Assembly: GCA_017411125.1 (NCBI GenBank)
Contig: JAFPNP010000383.1
Location: 1 to 7,327, forward strand
Length of the DNA stretch: 7,327 nucleotides
Origin: Kiritimatiellia bacterium
GTDB lineage: Bacteria > Verrucomicrobiota > Kiritimatiellia > RFP12 > UBA1067
Direction of reading: 5' to 3'
Position numbers and translations under genes: made by a program. Of this stretch, positions 1 to 5,541 are shown piece by piece (position 1 is the stretch's first letter; each line of letters opens with the position of its first letter). The notes beneath the pieces are model-generated. The model was not told the origin of the DNA and searched no databases. It saw only the letters and a list, made by a program, of their open reading frames with translations.

Positions 1-710
1 CGCGCGACGGTATCGACGGTCGAGTGCACGAAGAGGCGGAAGTCGTCCTCGCACCCGAAGCCAGTGGTGGCCTCCATGACAAGCGCGGTGATCGGCCTGC
101 CGTTGCGGATGTGGGCGTCGATGCCGGCGATGCGGGCGGCCGCGCCGGGAATGCCGCCGGTGTCCGTCGCATACACGAGCCTTGCCGGTCCTTTTTCAAC
201 AAGGTATATGGAGGTGCGCTCCATCGTCCCCGCCGTGACGCGCTCGGTGCAGTGGTTTGCGGGCATTCCGGTTATCGCGAGGCCGTTAACGCTCACGGGC
301 TTCCCGAACGGCAGCGGCGTCACTTCCGGAGTCTTGACGCCGAGCCGGGCCGCAGCAGCGGCGAATTCGGCGCGCGCGCCGTCCGCCCACGTCTCCTGCG
401 TGAACACGTGGCGGATCGAGCCGATTCTGAGCGCGTCTACGGGATTGTAGTGGTCGCCGTGCGAATGCGTGTAGAAGATCGTGTCCGGCGCGGCGCCGGG
501 CGGCAGCATGTCGCGCGCGCTGGCGGTGAAGTCGATGAGGGTTTTTCCTTCCAGCAGCACGCTGGAACGGCGCGGGCCGCCCGCAGCGCCCGTGCCGAGA
601 AAGCGCAGCCGCACGCCTTCGTGCGCGGGGGCCGTAGCCGTCTTGCCGATGGCGGACATGAATCCGGCGGCCGTTGCGCCCGTGATGAATCCGCGTCTTG
701 AAAGTTCCAT
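1..710 (-). CDS. MBL-fold metallo-hydrolase with Tat-like signal (3' end outside window)
   Basis: This is a metallo-beta-lactamase-fold hydrolase of the broad PhnP/RNase Z-like type; the substrate is unknown. About 236 codons are visible and no stop is reached. Residues 1-29 look like a twin-arginine signal: SRRGFIT at 4-10, a small-residue hydrophobic stretch, and possible cleavage near ATA or APA (25-29), implying export of a folded metalloprotein. The MBL fold then begins with FLGTGAAGG (37-45). The metal motif HSHGDH is at 82-87, a further likely metal His at 153 (ANHCTE) and Asp at 183 (YATDTGG), so the active site appears intact. The ATG at 710-708 has AAGGA at 724-720, nine bases upstream and touching the stop of the M16 gene. 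This indicates co-transcription and probably translational coupling. The fold call is firm; the specific function and export route are inferences. Confidence 0.88.
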   Translation of the reverse strand, partial: MELSRRGFITGATAAGFMSAIGKTATAPAHEGVRLRFLGTGAAGGPRRSSVLLEGKTLIDFTASARDMLPPGAAPDTIFYTHSHGDHYNPVDALRIGSIRHVFTQETWADGARAEFAAAAARLGVKTPEVTPLPFGKPVSVNGLAITGMPANHCTERVTAGTMERTSIYLVEKGPARLVYATDTGGIPGAAARIAGIDAHIRNGRPITALVMEATTGFGCEDDFRLFVHSTVDTVA

Positions 711-724
711 TGCGTGGTTTCCTT

Positions 725-1984
725 CTATGCTTGCCGTTTCGCCGATTTCGGCGTCACCCACGAGACGGCTCTGTTCTTCTCGTCGAGGATTTCGTTCGCG
801 ACGGACAGCACGTCGTCCGCAGTTACGGCTGCGATGTCCGCTACGACCTGATCCGGCTGTATGACGCGCCCGAACGTCTGCACGCACGATCCGAAGTAGA
901 ACATCCTCGACATCACCTGTTCGAGGCCGAGGCGGAAGTTGCCTGTCAGGTATTCCTTCGTGCGTCGCAGCTCCGGAGCGGAAGGGCGCTTCGCGCGGAT
1001 GCGCGCAAGTTCGCGGTCGATGGCCTCCAGGGCCTTGCCGGCGCGGGCGGAGTCCACTCCGGCGGTGACGGCCCAGCCGCCAGTCTCGTCGAAGAGCTGG
1101 AGCTGCGAACGGATGTCGTAGCTCAGGCCGCGCTTTTCGCGCACGCTTTGGAAGAGGCGCGAACTCATGGAGCGCCCCATCAATCCGTCGAACACCGAGG
1201 CCGCGCTGCGTTTCCGCACGGGCGCGCGCACGCCGAACGTCCTGTATCCGAGCGCGAGCTGCGTTTGCTGGATGTCGCGCTGGGCGCGTACTTCGCGGAC
1301 GGGGCGCGTCCGCGCATTCATACGCTCGAAAGAGGGCGGCGGACCGCCGCCTAGTTCGCCGAGGGCGCGTTCGACGAGGCGGACGGCCTCTTTCGCGTCG
1401 AAGCGTCCCGCGACGACGGCCGTTGTGGCCGAAGGCACGTAGGCTTTGCGCATATAGTCGCGGAGGCGCGCGGGCGTCATAGCCATCAGCGTCTTTTCCG
1501 TGCCGACGATCGGAAGCCCGACGGGATTTCCGGGGAAAAGGGATCGGGAGAGGTTTTCGGACGCGACGGAATCCGGCTCGTCGTCGTACATTTTCATCTC
1601 TTCGAGTATCACCATCCGTTCGCGGGCGAACTCCGCGTCCGGGATGGCGGCGTTGGAGAACATGTCCGCGATGATGTCCACGCCGGCAGCGAGGAAGTCG
1701 CCGGGGAGCCGGGCGAAGAAACTCGTGCCCTCTTCGCTCGTCCATGCGTTGAAGTTGCCGCCGCGACCTTCTATGGCCTGGCTTATTTCAAGGGCGGTGC
1801 GCGTTGCCGTGCCCTTGAAAAGCATGTGTTCGATGAAGTGCGAGATGCCGGCGTCGCCGGCGGACTCGTGCCGGCTTCCGCTTGCGACGAACAGGCCGAA
1901 GCAGACGCTTTCCACGTGGTCGTCCGGGACCAGCACGAGCTTGAGGCCGTTGTCAAGCGTTTGAAGCGTCGCGGTCGGCAGCAT
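725..1984 (-). CDS. M16 family zinc peptidase (MPP/YmxG-like)
   Basis: This 419-residue protein is a single-unit M16 (pitrilysin-clan) metallopeptidase of the mitochondrial processing peptidase-like group. Such proteins degrade or process short peptides in a closed two-domain chamber. The inverted zinc motif HFIEH is at 49-53 and the third zinc ligand Glu is at 129 within VILEEMKMYDDEP, the usual spacing. The C-terminal half carries the family's second signature SRLFQSVREKRGLSYD (275-290) with the Arg/Tyr substrate pair. Length is normal and all catalytic residues are present. There is no signal peptide (it starts MLPTATLQTLDNG), so it is probably cytoplasmic. The ATG at 1984-1982 is preceded by AAGGAG (1997-1992) seven bases away, lying inside the 3' end of hisA. 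The gene overlaps hisA by 32 bases and ends 14 bases before the MBL gene. The natural substrate cannot be told from sequence. Confidence 0.95.
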   Translation of the reverse strand: MLPTATLQTLDNGLKLVLVPDDHVESVCFGLFVASGSRHESAGDAGISHFIEHMLFKGTATRTALEISQAIEGRGGNFNAWTSEEGTSFFARLPGDFLAAGVDIIADMFSNAAIPDAEFARERMVILEEMKMYDDEPDSVASENLSRSLFPGNPVGLPIVGTEKTLMAMTPARLRDYMRKAYVPSATTAVVAGRFDAKEAVRLVERALGELGGGPPPSFERMNARTRPVREVRAQRDIQQTQLALGYRTFGVRAPVRKRSAASVFDGLMGRSMSSRLFQSVREKRGLSYDIRSQLQLFDETGGWAVTAGVDSARAGKALEAIDRELARIRAKRPSAPELRRTKEYLTGNFRLGLEQVMSRMFYFGSCVQTFGRVIQPDQVVADIAAVTADDVLSVANEILDEKNRAVSWVTPKSAKRQA

Positions 1985-2696
1985 CGTTCATCTCCTTAAG
2001 GGTGGTGCGTCCGTCGTAGAGAGCCTTGCCCACGATCGCGGCGCGGAGGTTCGGGCGCGCCAGCGCGATGAGGTTCGCCACGTCGCGGGGGGACGACACG
2101 CCGCCGGACGCGGTGATTTGGCAGGAAGGCGTCGCGTCGCATATAGCGGCCATCTGGACTAGGTTCGGTCCGCCCAGCATTCCGTCGGTGGCGGTGTCCG
2201 TGTAGATGATGGTTCTCACGCCTGCGGCGGCGACGGCTTTGGCGAAATCGACCGCCTTCACATGCGTGGTCGTCACCCACCCGCGCGTCTGCACGAAGCC
2301 GTCGCGCGCGTCGATGCCGACGGCGATCCGCTCGCCGTACTGTTCCGCGGCGCGGGAAAGCAGCTCCGGGTCTTCAAGCGCGGCGGAGCCGATTATGGCG
2401 CGCGCGGCGCCGGCTTCCAGCACGGAGGCGATGGCCTCCGGAGTGCGCAGCCCGCCGCCTACCTCTACGGGGCGTCCAAAGGCGGCTATTATGCCGCGAA
2501 TCACCTCCGCATGGCGCGGAGTGCCTGCGAACGCACCGTCCAGATCGACGACGTGCAGTTCGCGTCCGCCCTGGTCGCGCCATGCGCGAGCCTGGGCGGC
2601 GGGGTCGTTGTTGTATTCGGTCGCGTCGTCGGCGCGTCCCTGGCGGAGACGCACGCACACGCCGCCTTTCAAGTCGATTGCTGGCAATATTGTCAT
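1953..2696 (-). CDS. hisA: HisA, ProFAR isomerase of histidine biosynthesis
   Basis: HisA (EC 5.3.1.16) is a cytoplasmic TIM barrel that isomerises ProFAR to PRFAR by an Amadori rearrangement, feeding HisF/HisH. The 247-residue protein has normal length. Visible signatures are PAIDL with catalytic Asp8, the phosphate-binding VGGGLR (79-84), the second catalytic Asp129 in GIDARDG, YTDTATDG (165-172), ASGGVSS (196-202) and the terminal GKALY (223-227). The ATG at 2696 is chosen because family members begin directly with M-x-I-x-PAIDL. A TTG at 2717 in the same frame would add seven residues, but it lies upstream of the predicted transcription start. No other his gene is adjacent; instead hisA leads an operon with a peptidase and a hydrolase. 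The C-terminal tail (NDAADRDASNA) runs slightly past the usual end and overlaps the M16 gene. Confidence 0.97.
   Translation of the reverse strand: MTILPAIDLKGGVCVRLRQGRADDATEYNNDPAAQARAWRDQGGRELHVVDLDGAFAGTPRHAEVIRGIIAAFGRPVEVGGGLRTPEAIASVLEAGAARAIIGSAALEDPELLSRAAEQYGERIAVGIDARDGFVQTRGWVTTTHVKAVDFAKAVAAAGVRTIIYTDTATDGMLGGPNLVQMAAICDATPSCQITASGGVSSPRDVANLIALARPNLRAAIVGKALYDGRTTLKEMNDAADRDASNA
1992..1997 (-). promoter_or_regulatory. Shine-Dalgarno site of the M16 gene, inside hisA
   Basis: AAGGAG reads on the minus strand seven bases before the ATG at 1984. It lies within the last codons of hisA (the Lys-Glu codons near its C-terminus). It fixes the M16 start and makes the 32-base overlap with hisA credible, suggesting translational coupling. 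Confidence 0.8.
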
Positions 2697-2707
2697 AGAC
2701 GGCGTGT

Positions 2708-2736
2708 ATTGTACCAAACTGTTCTCCGCATGTCAA
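2708..2736 (-). promoter_or_regulatory. Sigma70-type promoter of the hisA operon
   Basis: On the minus strand a perfect -35 box TTGACA (2736-2731) is followed by a 17-base spacer and the -10 box TACAAT (2713-2708). TGG directly before the -10 makes it an extended -10. Predicted transcription start is about 2701, only about five bases before the hisA ATG at 2696, so the transcript would be leaderless or nearly so. The box match is seen directly; activity is inferred. Confidence 0.8.
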
Positions 2737-2839
2737 AAAATGGTGGACTGATTTCGCATTCTTCCTCTGAAAGGACTGCGCATCGTCTCGCCTCGCCGTC
2801 GCTTTGCAGCCGCTTGGTGTTTAGAGGCGTTTTGCCCCC

Positions 2840-2879
2840 CACAATTCCCTTAGGGTTCATAATTTTTTCCCCCTCCCTA
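2840..2879 (-). repeat. Two inverted copies of a ~22-bp repeat
   Basis: Read on the minus strand, 2879-2858 is a G-rich unit ending AATTATG, and 2857-2840 continues AACCCTAAGGGAATTGTG. This is the same unit order as the plus-strand array at 2910-2998. The segment 2848-2864 is a perfect 17-base inverted match to 2946-2962. Confidence 0.75.
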
Positions 2880-2909
2880 CGTCGCTAGATTCTGAGGGGC
2901 GGCGGCGAA

Positions 2910-2998
2910 AACCCTAGGGGGGCGATTATGAACCCTAGAGGGGGGAATTATGAACCCTAAGGCGGAGAATTATCAGCCTATAGGCAGGCGCTACCATC
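2910..2998 (+). repeat. Tandem array of a ~22-bp degenerate repeat
   Basis: Consecutive units start at 2910 (21 bases), 2931 (22), 2953 (22) and a decayed fourth at 2975 (24). The common pattern is AACCCTA, then a G-rich core of about 8 bases, then GAATTATG. A period of 21-22 bases is close to two helical turns, placing units on the same DNA face. The array lies between two divergent promoters, 58 bases from the rightward -35 box, so a multi-site operator is one possibility. An unclassified intergenic repeat family is another. No spacers or conserved palindromic repeats of CRISPR type are present. Confidence 0.75.
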
Positions 2999-3055
2999 AG
3001 CGTACCTTTTTACTGTCACACTCAACCTCTTTCATGCGTATTCTTGTATGGCGGC

Positions 3056-3084
3056 TTGCGCATCCCAAGGGAATGTGGTACAAT
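3056..3084 (+). promoter_or_regulatory. Promoter of the SUMF1-domain gene
   Basis: TTGCGC (3056-3061), a 17-base spacer and TACAAT (3079-3084) preceded by TGG give a good extended -10 promoter. The nine bases TGGTACAAT are identical to the -10 region of the hisA promoter. Predicted start is about 3091, at the foot of a long RNA hairpin. Confidence 0.7.
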
Positions 3085-3090
3085 TCCACT

Positions 3091-3286
3091 GCTTTCTGTC
3101 GAAAGGACTGGCATTCGTTCGATAAGGGAAGGCACGGCGCGGAACGGCGCATTTTACGACGTTCCGTGCGCGATTCCCTTGGGCATGCCAGTCGCCTCGA
3201 CAGAACGCGCACGGACGTCGCTTTTTTGCCCTTTAGCGGTGTCCGTGCAGGCAAATCCACGAAAAGGGATAAAGGAACGCACGGAA
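3091..3286 (+). promoter_or_regulatory. Long structured 5' leader RNA of the SUMF1-domain gene
   Basis: The predicted transcript starts near 3091 and the ORF at 3287, leaving about 195 nt. Four nested helices are visible: TTCTGTCGA 3094-3102 with 3197-3205 (9 bp); GACTGGCAT 3106-3114 with 3185-3193 (9 bp); AAGGGAA 3124-3130 with 3174-3180 (7 bp); and 3137-3146 with 3160-3169 (10 bp, one G-U), closing a 13-nt loop. Downstream a 13-bp helix (3209-3221 with 3236-3248, two wobble pairs) loops out a T6 run at 3222-3227. A competing helix, 3158-3172 with 3206-3219, would end just before the same T-run. The pattern fits a cis-regulatory leader (attenuator or riboswitch-like) or a small RNA in front of the gene. 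I do not recognise a known class: the conserved parts of 4.5S/SRP RNA and 6S RNA are not evident. Confidence 0.65.
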
Positions 3287-4966
3287 ATGCACACATCTGG
3301 AAACATGAACGTCAAACACATGCGAACGTACGTATGCGCCCTTGCCGCCATCGCGGCCTCGCTGGCATGGGCCATGCCGACGAAACAGGAAATCAAGCGC
3401 GTGCAGCCGCTTGTGAACGAATTGATGGCCGAACACGTGAAAGACTACAGATCGGGCAGAAAGTCCGCCAAGGAAGTGGGCGACGCGGCGGCGGGCTTGG
3501 TGGACAAGGCGGAAGGAGAGGCGGCGAAATTCGTGCTCATAAGGGGAGCGGTATACTATTATTCGGTTGCCAAGGAGTTCGACAAGGCCGCCGACGTGCT
3601 GGAGACGATCCGCACGCACATAAGCGATATCCCGCCGTCCGACGTGAACGACCTCGCGTCTATGGCTCTTGCCAATGCCGGCAGGGGCGGTGCGCAGCGT
3701 CTGAGGGACATTCAGCGCGTCGCGTCGGAACAGGTCGCCGCCGCGAAGGACATAGCCGACTGCAAGGCGAAACTCAAGAAAAACGGCAGGGACGACGCCG
3801 TCCTGCGCGAACTGGCCGCCGCATACGTGCGCTACGGCAACTGGCCGAGGGCGCTCAAAGTGTTCGCCGTGCTCGGAGTGAAGGCGGCGATATACGAACG
3901 CGACCCGGAAGACGCAAAGGGCTTCGACGAGCTGAAGGCGGCGGATTATTGGTGGGACTTCAAGGCGAAAGACCCTGCGCCGTACAAGGCCCATGCGGCG
4001 GATCTCTACCGCAAGGCCATAAAGAAAGGCCTTGCCGAAGGCTTGAAGGAAGTGCTTGTCAAGAAGCGCCTTGCGGAGGCAGAGGCGCTCGCCCCGTCAG
4101 CCGCAACGTTCGCCGCAAAATATGACGCAACCCGGCTGTATTGCGTAATCGACCTTTCCGCCGGGCCGAACGCCCAAAAGTATCCCGTATCGTATCTTGC
4201 CGCCGAACCCAAGGGCGGGTGGACGAACGAATACAAGACGAGCAAGCTCGTCTTGCGCCGCATAGAGCCTGGAACGTTTATCATGGGGGAGAACCAAAAT
4301 ATCGAATCGCACCGCGTCACGCTCACACAACCGTTTTACATAGGCGTGTTCGAAGTGACGGCGCATCAGTACAAACTAGTGACAGGAGAAAATCCGTCGG
4401 CATTTAACAAAGGCCCGACTTCCCCCGTGTCAGCCATTAAGTACGACATGGTCCGCGGTGCTTCGGCAGGTTCGCAGTGGCCGGAATCTGCCGCTGTAGA
4501 CAAGGACAGTTTCTTTGGCCGTCTTCGGGCGAAAACAGGAATCGAAACGTTCGACCTTCCAACCGAGGCGCAATGGGAATACGCATGCCGTGCCGGTACG
4601 ACGAGCAGATTTGGCAATTGCACCGATAAATCTGCCAGTGCGAGCATTGCCGCGCAGCGATGGAGGGTAAAATATGTGGCCGTCGGATCATATGCGCCGA
4701 ACAAATGGGGGCTATATGATATGCACGGCAATGTGTGTGAATGGTGCCTGGATTGGATGGGGCCGCTACCATACGGAACGAATCCGAAAGGTGTATCTGC
4801 GAAGTCAGGTTCGAAACATGTGTGCCGCGGAGGTTCTTATTACAGTTCCTTTGCAGAAACTGCATCGTGGTCTCGGTGGGACGGGGAACCAATACCCGGT
4901 CATTTAAAACCGAGTCCCGGCCGGTTTGGCTTCCGCGTTGCGATTCAGCCCCAGCCCGTCAAATAG
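3287..4966 (+). CDS. Predicted exported protein with helical/TPR-like half and C-terminal SUMF1 (FGE-fold) domain
   Basis: The product is 559 residues from the ATG at 3287, which has AAAGGA (3271-3276) ten bases upstream. The frame stays open back to a TTG at 3044, but that precedes the promoter -10 box. Residues 1-29 form a Sec signal (basic start, hydrophobic VCALAAIAASLAWA, cleavage after AWA), so the protein acts outside the cytoplasm. Residues about 30-280 are Lys/Ala-rich and helical, with TPR-like stretches near 82-117 and 171-198. The SUMF1 domain spans about 320-552: EPGTFIMGE (327-335), LPTEAQWEYACRAGT (424-438), GLYDMHGNVCEWCLDW (475-490), CRGGSYYSS (513-521), GFRVA (548-552). In formylglycine-generating enzymes the two catalytic cysteines follow the GGS motif; none occurs after residue 513 here, so sulfatase-activating chemistry is unlikely. 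A ligand-binding or structural role is more plausible. The 3' half seems lower in GC than its neighbours. No sulfatase gene is adjacent. A promoter and structured leader precede it, so it is probably its own unit. Confidence 0.85.
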   Translation: MHTSGNMNVKHMRTYVCALAAIAASLAWAMPTKQEIKRVQPLVNELMAEHVKDYRSGRKSAKEVGDAAAGLVDKAEGEAAKFVLIRGAVYYYSVAKEFDKAADVLETIRTHISDIPPSDVNDLASMALANAGRGGAQRLRDIQRVASEQVAAAKDIADCKAKLKKNGRDDAVLRELAAAYVRYGNWPRALKVFAVLGVKAAIYERDPEDAKGFDELKAADYWWDFKAKDPAPYKAHAADLYRKAIKKGLAEGLKEVLVKKRLAEAEALAPSAATFAAKYDATRLYCVIDLSAGPNAQKYPVSYLAAEPKGGWTNEYKTSKLVLRRIEPGTFIMGENQNIESHRVTLTQPFYIGVFEVTAHQYKLVTGENPSAFNKGPTSPVSAIKYDMVRGASAGSQWPESAAVDKDSFFGRLRAKTGIETFDLPTEAQWEYACRAGTTSRFGNCTDKSASASIAAQRWRVKYVAVGSYAPNKWGLYDMHGNVCEWCLDWMGPLPYGTNPKGVSAKSGSKHVCRGGSYYSSFAETASWSRWDGEPIPGHLKPSPGRFGFRVAIQPQPVK

Positions 4967-5088
4967 GGCGGCATCTTATTGTGTTCCGCATTTCATAGCA
5001 TAGCCGCACTTTTCTTGCACGTTCAACAGTTGGTGCTGGATTTGCAGGGAAGAGTGCGCCCCGTTGGGAGCGCGGTGAAAATTCGTGC
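4967..5088. other. Intergenic stretch after the SUMF1 gene
   Basis: No gene is seen. GCGGC (4968-4972) can pair with GCCGC (5003-5007), followed by a short T-rich run (5010-5013), but the 30-base loop makes this a weak terminator candidate. A compact hairpin, GCGCCCC with GGGAGCGC (5056-5073, one bulged A, GTT loop), has no T-run and sits just before the rpsO promoter. Confidence 0.35.
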
Positions 5089-5118
5089 TTGCGGAACACG
5101 GGTGCGTTTTGATATACT
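5089..5118 (+). promoter_or_regulatory. Promoter of rpsO-pnp
   Basis: TTGCGG (5089-5094), an 18-base spacer and TATACT (5113-5118) preceded by TGA form an extended -10 promoter. The predicted start, about 5125, falls at the first base pairs of the leader's closing helix. Confidence 0.65.
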
Positions 5119-5123
5119 ATGCG

Positions 5124-5266
5124 GCGTTCCTGCGACCGTCTAAGGAGATTTCTCCCCGTTGCGGGCGTCCGCCAGTCTCTGCGGATGTTCGGATTTGCGC
5201 ATGCCCGCTGCGGGTAGGGGTCGGCGGCGTTGGAACGCAGTCAAACACAACAAGAAAGAAAAGACA
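5124..5266 (+). promoter_or_regulatory. Structured rpsO leader, candidate S15 autoregulatory site
   Basis: GCGTTCC (5124-5130) pairs perfectly with GGAACGC (5232-5238), closing almost the whole leader. Inside it, CGACC 5133-5137 pairs with GGTCG 5219-5223. Next come a GGAG/CTCC hairpin (5144-5147 with 5152-5155) and GCGGGC/GCCCGC (5161-5166 with 5203-5208), the latter enclosing TCCGC/GCGGA (5168-5172 with 5181-5185). Together they resemble a three-way junction. An unpaired A-rich stretch (5239-5266) leads to the rpsO ATG and has only a weak Shine-Dalgarno (AAGAAAG). Several unrelated S15 leader structures are known across bacteria and repress rpsO by binding S15. That this one does so is an inference. 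Confidence 0.55.
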
Positions 5267-5527
5267 ATGCAGATCGACAAATCCGCCATCCGTTCCGAGT
5301 TTCAGCGCCACGACCGCGACACTGGCTCGTCCGAAGTGCAGATAGCCCTCCTCACGAAGGAGATCCAGGCGCTCACGCAGCACCTCAAGGCCAACAAGAA
5401 AGACCACTCGTCCCGCTACGGGCTTCTCCGCAAGGTGAACAACCGCCGCAAGCTGCTCGACTACCTCAAGCGCGAGGACGAGGCGAAGTACAAAGACCTC
5501 ATCGCGAAGCTCGGCCTTCGCCGCTAA
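5267..5527 (+). CDS. rpsO: Ribosomal protein S15
   Basis: This 86-residue S15 (family usually about 88-89) binds the 16S rRNA central domain at a three-way junction and nucleates 30S platform assembly. The family signature is complete: HDRDTGSSEVQIALLT (15-30), LTQHLKANKKDHSSRYGLL (36-54), RRKLLDYLKRED (60-71) and terminal LIAKLGLRR. The rRNA-contacting His/Asp/Ser residues of the DTGS and KKDHSSR segments are present. The ATG at 5267 is set by family alignment (MxIDKSAI); the upstream frame to 5159 has no homology and lies in the structured leader. It is the first gene of an rpsO-pnp operon; pnp follows after 14 bases. Expression may be self-limited through the leader. Confidence 0.98.
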   Translation: MQIDKSAIRSEFQRHDRDTGSSEVQIALLTKEIQALTQHLKANKKDHSSRYGLLRKVNNRRKLLDYLKREDEAKYKDLIAKLGLRR

Positions 5528-5541
5528 AGGACACGACCGAA

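Larger units (their letters stand above)
2737..3055. other. Divergent intergenic region, no convincing gene
   Basis: About 320 bases separate the hisA promoter from the rightward promoter of the SUMF1 gene. No open frame here has both a plausible ribosome binding site and protein-like composition. The centre (2840-2998) is filled with short repeats in both orientations, annotated separately. The stretch 2761-2830 has no recognisable element beyond the 10-mer GAAAGGACTG at 2769-2778, which recurs in the SUMF1 leader. Confidence 0.6.

Noticed and set aside
24..701. Plus-strand frame opposite the MBL gene
   Set aside because: The minus-strand frame has a start, ribosome binding site, Tat signal and HSHGDH motif; the plus-strand reading is a compositional shadow.
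2896..2945. G-quadruplex from the G-runs
   Set aside because: The G-tracts at 2896, 2917 and 2940 are separated by about 17 bases, too long for a confident quadruplex, and only three long tracts are present.
2848..2962. Telomere-like AACCCTAA / TTAGGGTT words
   Set aside because: The 8-mers are part of a 22-bp unit, not tandem 6-7-mers, and sit in a bacterial intergenic region.
2840..2998. CRISPR array
   Set aside because: Units are contiguous with no unique spacers, degenerate, and occur in both orientations; no cas gene is present.
3044..3286. N-terminal extension of the SUMF1 protein from a TTG at 3044
   Set aside because: It would place 81 unlikely residues before the signal peptide, and its start lies upstream of the promoter -10 box. 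The ATG at 3287 has a good ribosome binding site.
3549..3560. Internal promoter (TATACTAT) in the SUMF1 gene
   Set aside because: It is a single AT-rich hexamer within conserved coding sequence with no convincing -35 box and no gene start downstream.
2950..4125. 391-codon plus-strand frame starting in the repeat array
   Set aside because: It begins inside a repeat unit, crosses the promoter and leader, and continues as an Arg/Gly-rich out-of-frame reading of the SUMF1 gene.
4260..4966. Diversity-generating retroelement variable region in the SUMF1 domain
   Set aside because: The fold type is compatible, but there is no reverse transcriptase, no template repeat, and no run of AAC/AAT codons near the C-terminus in this window.
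4968..5013. Intrinsic terminator after the SUMF1 gene
   Set aside because: There is only a 5-bp stem with a 30-base loop and a T4 run; this is too weak to list as a terminator.
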